This document shows, piece after piece, positions 61,328 through 64,000 of a stretch of 64,000 nt of DNA (its first letter is position 1; every line of letters starts with the position of its first letter). The notes below the pieces were generated by a model. It made no database searches. It saw only the letters and a list, made by a program, of their open reading frames with translations, and was not told the DNA's origin. Both the position numbers and the translations under genes were made by a program. The stretch spans positions 930,001 through 994,000 of the forward strand of contig NZ_LR824569.1 of assembly GCF_903969135.1 (NCBI RefSeq), given 5' to 3'. The DNA is from Chryseobacterium sp. JV274. GTDB lineage: Bacteria > Bacteroidota > Bacteroidia > Flavobacteriales > Weeksellaceae.

Positions 61328-62404
61328 ATGTGGAATAAAAATAGAATTACGGAATTACTGGGTATTGAATATCCTATTCTGCAAGGTCCTTTTGGCGGAG
61401 GGCTTTCTACAGTTGAGCTGACAACAGCAGTGAGCAATCTTGGCGGACTAGGCGGATTCGGAGCTTATACTTTGTCACCGCAGGAAATTTATGATATTCA
61501 CAAAGAAATACTAACGAAAACGGATAAACCCTATAACCTTAATCTTTGGATAAAAGATCACGATATTATTGATGAACAGCATACAAAAGACCAGTATCAA
61601 AAGGCCATTGAAATTTTCAAACCTTATTTTGATCTTTTAGACACGGATATTCCTTTACCTCCACTCTCTTTTGAATCAAGATTTCAGAATCAGCTGAGTG
61701 TTATTTTTGATATCAAACCTAAAGTTTTCAGCTTTATGTTTGGATTGATGGATGAAAATATCATCGAAGATCTTCATCAGCAGGGAACTGCTATTTTGGG
61801 AACTGCAACAACCTTGGATGAAGCTGTTGCTCTGGAAAAAACCGGAGTGGACGTTATTGTGGCTTCCGGTTTTGAAAGTGGCGGCCACAGACCTTCGTTT
61901 CTGGATCAGGCGGAACTTTCTACAACGGGAACTTTCGCTTTGATTCAACTGATAAAGGATCGGGTAAAAATTCCTGTAGTTGCAGCGGGAGGTATTGTCA
62001 ACGGGCGTGGAATTGCCGGAGCTTTCCAACTGGGCGCAGAAGCGGTACAGATCGGAACGGCATTTCTGGTCACTGAAGAATCCGGAGCTTTACCGATACA
62101 TAAAGAGTTTTTGTTTTCCGATGCAGCAAGATCTACCGCTCTCACCAGAGCGTATACCGGAAGATTAGGACGCGGAATTACCACAAAAATATTCCGGGAT
62201 GTATTGGCTGCCACTGACAAAACATTACCATTTCCTTTACAGACCCATTTTATGGGCGCACTGAGAAAGGCTGCTTTGGAAAAGCAAAAGCATGAGCTGG
62301 TATTTTTCTGGGCAGGTCAGATTGCCCCGCTTTTAAAGCATAAAAAAGCCTCCACTTTAATGCAGTCATTAATTGAAGAGGCTTCTGAGTTATTGAATAA
62401 ATAG
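61328..62404 (+). CDS. Nitronate monooxygenase-like FMN enzyme
   Basis: 358 residues, a TIM-barrel FMN protein of 2-nitropropane dioxygenase type. The start is LGIEYPILQGPFGGGLSTVE; the catalytic segment is ASGFESGGHRPSF (His187); the phosphate-binding segment is VAAGGIVNGRGIAGAFQLGA, then EAVQIGTAFLV. It oxidises nitronates in characterised relatives. Last gene of the YceI operon, 32 bp after the NTF2-like gene and 3 bp from the convergent dgt gene; no terminator is visible between. Confidence 0.9.
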   Translation: MWNKNRITELLGIEYPILQGPFGGGLSTVELTTAVSNLGGLGGFGAYTLSPQEIYDIHKEILTKTDKPYNLNLWIKDHDIIDEQHTKDQYQKAIEIFKPYFDLLDTDIPLPPLSFESRFQNQLSVIFDIKPKVFSFMFGLMDENIIEDLHQQGTAILGTATTLDEAVALEKTGVDVIVASGFESGGHRPSFLDQAELSTTGTFALIQLIKDRVKIPVVAAGGIVNGRGIAGAFQLGAEAVQIGTAFLVTEESGALPIHKEFLFSDAARSTALTRAYTGRLGRGITTKIFRDVLAATDKTLPFPLQTHFMGALRKAALEKQKHELVFFWAGQIAPLLKHKKASTLMQSLIEEASELLNK

Positions 62405-62407
62405 AAT

Positions 62408-63766
62408 TTACACGGTCATTCCGATGTCTATTCCTTTAATTTTTCTATATAAATCGGTAGCATAGTTATCAGTCATTCCTGAAACGAAATCAATTACTCC
62501 GAGAACTTTCTGATAATCGGTACCATCATTGTAAATGAATTGCTTTGGAATTAATTTCAAAGCTTTTTCATCATAAGATTTTCTATGGTCTTCCGGTTTC
62601 AGAATGGAAGGAATAAAATGATCCAGCAATTCATACATTACATTATATCCTGCATTTTCAATTTCTACAACCGCTTTATGATTATAGATTTTTTCTACGG
62701 AGAAACTTGCAATATCCTGCAGTGCTTTATTTTCTTTTTTATAGATATCAAGTAAGCCGTTGCCAAGATTGCCTTCAAGAATCGTTTCAAAGTTATGTTT
62801 GTACATCTCAATCGACTTATTGATCAGAGCATTGATTACTTTTGCTCTTAAGTAAGAAATCTGTTCGTTTTCGTTGGAGATAGAACTTAGCTTTGTTTCA
62901 ATTCTCTGAACATCATTTGTTTCAGATTTTACCAGTTCAAAAAATAAATTTTTACAGTCTGCTGTTGAAACAATTCCCAATCTGTGGGCATCTTCCATAT
63001 CAATGATGTTGTAGCAGATATCATCAGCAGCTTCTACCAGCCATACAAAAGGATGTCTTTTGAAAATATAAGGTTCTTCACTTTCAGAAATAAGCTGGGT
63101 TCCTTTGGCAATTTCAAGGAATATGTCTTTTTCATTCTGGAAAAACCCGAATTTCTTCCTGTGAATGATTCCTTTTTTCTTGGCTACAGCCTCACAAGGA
63201 TATTTTGCAATACTTGCCAGTGTGGAGAAAGTAAGCTGAACACCTCCCGCATCTTTCCCTTGCTGCTGCTGTGCCAGTACTCTGATCGCATTGGCATTTC
63301 CTTCAAAGTTAACCAGATCCGCCCACTCTTTTTCATTGAATTTTGACTTCAGGTCTTTTTCATTCCTTTCAAAATAGCTTGCAATGGCATCTTCTCCTGA
63401 ATGTCCGAAAGCAGGGTTTCCGACATCATGACATAAACATGCAGCTGCAATTACGTTTCCCAGATTATAGAGATAAAAATTCTTTGAATCTTCAGTCAGT
63501 TCATTTTTAAAATCTTCCGCAATAAATTCACCGATAATACTTCCTAAACTTCTTCCTACAGATGATACTTCCAGAGAATGGGTAAGTCTGTTGTGTACAA
63601 AAACACTTCCGGGAAGAGGAAAAACCTGCGTTTTATTCTGTAGTCTTCTGAAAGCAGAAGAGAAAATAATTCTGTCGAAATCCCTTTGAAAATCAGTTCG
63701 TGAAGCTTTGGTCTGTGGATTGTTTCCTGTACGTTGATTGGTGAAAATCTGGTTTAAATTCATCAT
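62408..63766 (-). CDS. dgt: Deoxyguanosinetriphosphate triphosphohydrolase (dGTPase)
   Basis: 452 residues. The HD-domain metal ligands are visible: His63 (RLTHSLEVSSVGRSLG), then His113-Asp114 (CLCHDVGNPAFGHSGE, with His122). The head RTDFQRDFDRIIFSSAFRRL and PFVWLVEAADDICYNIIDME (second metal Asp) are typical. It hydrolyses dGTP and related dNTPs to nucleoside plus triphosphate. Two Met codons (63766, 63763) begin it. Monocistronic. Confidence 0.94.
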   Translation of the reverse strand: MMNLNQIFTNQRTGNNPQTKASRTDFQRDFDRIIFSSAFRRLQNKTQVFPLPGSVFVHNRLTHSLEVSSVGRSLGSIIGEFIAEDFKNELTEDSKNFYLYNLGNVIAAACLCHDVGNPAFGHSGEDAIASYFERNEKDLKSKFNEKEWADLVNFEGNANAIRVLAQQQQGKDAGGVQLTFSTLASIAKYPCEAVAKKKGIIHRKKFGFFQNEKDIFLEIAKGTQLISESEEPYIFKRHPFVWLVEAADDICYNIIDMEDAHRLGIVSTADCKNLFFELVKSETNDVQRIETKLSSISNENEQISYLRAKVINALINKSIEMYKHNFETILEGNLGNGLLDIYKKENKALQDIASFSVEKIYNHKAVVEIENAGYNVMYELLDHFIPSILKPEDHRKSYDEKALKLIPKQFIYNDGTDYQKVLGVIDFVSGMTDNYATDLYRKIKGIDIGMTV

Positions 63767-63894
63767 TTTTCAAAATTACTCCAAATTTTAATTGTATGGA
63801 ATAGTATTTAGATTTTTTATTAAACAGATCTGTCATTCAAAAAATCTATAATAGTAAACGTTTTTTAGGGATCGGAAAGCTTGAAGAAATATTC

Positions 63895-63902
63895 TACATT
63901 TG
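63895..63902 (+). promoter_or_regulatory. -7 element for the gene starting at the right edge
   Basis: TACATTTG is an exact TAnnTTTG, 67 bp before the possible start codon at 63969. The -33 is not clear. Confidence 0.35.
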
Positions 63903-63968
63903 ATGCAACTAATACAACCGAAGAATACTTACAGTTTTTCTTTATCCAAATTTTAAAATTCTTTTACA

Positions 63969-64000
63969 ATGACGGACAACACATGGCTCAAAAGATGGGA
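63969..64000 (+). CDS. First codons of a gene cut by the window edge
   Basis: An ATG at 63969 opens MTDNTWLKRW and runs out of the window without a stop. Only 10 codons are visible, so no family can be named. A promoter-like box upstream and the divergent dgt gene make a start here plausible. Confidence 0.35.
   Translation, partial: MTDNTWLKRW

Overview
The window is AT-rich chromosomal DNA from a Gram-negative Bacteroidota. The protein set points to a flavobacterium of the Chryseobacterium type. Supporting signs are outer-membrane barrels and lipoproteins, Reg_prop/Y_Y_Y sensor kinases, promoters of the TAnnTTTG type with few Shine-Dalgarno sequences, and a precursor peptide starting MKNLKKLSRNELK. 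No rRNA, phage, CRISPR array or complete insertion sequence was seen. There is one tRNA, tRNA-Arg(UCG).

Layout. 1-10.2 kb: a cut-off HTH gene; an SDR/DUF1097/SDR operon below an AraC regulator; a tetR gene and an SDR gene that share a palindromic operator; a WGR-DUF4240 protein; an exported epoxide hydrolase with an Ohr-type peroxidase; and a small HTH/membrane-protein operon. 10.3-18.2 kb: a surface protein, a one-spanner Reg_prop histidine kinase with its NarL-type regulator, an exported catalase with an ankyrin partner, and a TlpA-like thioredoxin. 18.4-22.5 kb: an envelope module of two ferritin-like proteins and a fasciclin protein, divergent from an ECF sigma/anti-sigma pair whose promoter is very clear. 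22.5-25.6 kb: an Omp85-like barrel and small envelope proteins.

25.8-30.5 kb: four intact class I terpene synthases in tandem plus a fifth, chimeric remnant, with no prenyltransferase or P450 beside them. 31-33.9 kb: a secreted protein with a PDZ-like end, a DUF5675 protein and an unlisted 58-residue bacteriocin-like peptide gene. 34.3-41.1 kb: an AraC regulator followed by two related small secreted subunits, a PapD-like chaperone, a large secreted subunit and a 932-residue usher-like barrel. The three secreted subunits share a C-terminal strand ending in Gln, so this looks like a non-canonical chaperone-usher surface-fibre system. I consider it, with the terpene synthase array, the most interesting part of the window.

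41.1-57.4 kb: a small protein gene, the tRNA, two exported hydrolases, a TPR/lipoprotein/barrel operon, an amino-acid permease, an Mpo1-like protein, a degenerate MITE-like repeat, a GC-rich perfect palindrome, a DUF3857-transglutaminase protein and an internally duplicated DUF4377 protein. 57.5-64 kb: an SPFH protein, then a Crp-type regulator followed by a co-directional YceI/tautomerase/SDR/NTF2-like/nitronate monooxygenase operon, a dGTPase, and the first codons of a further gene. All functions are inferred from reading the sequences; no database search was run.
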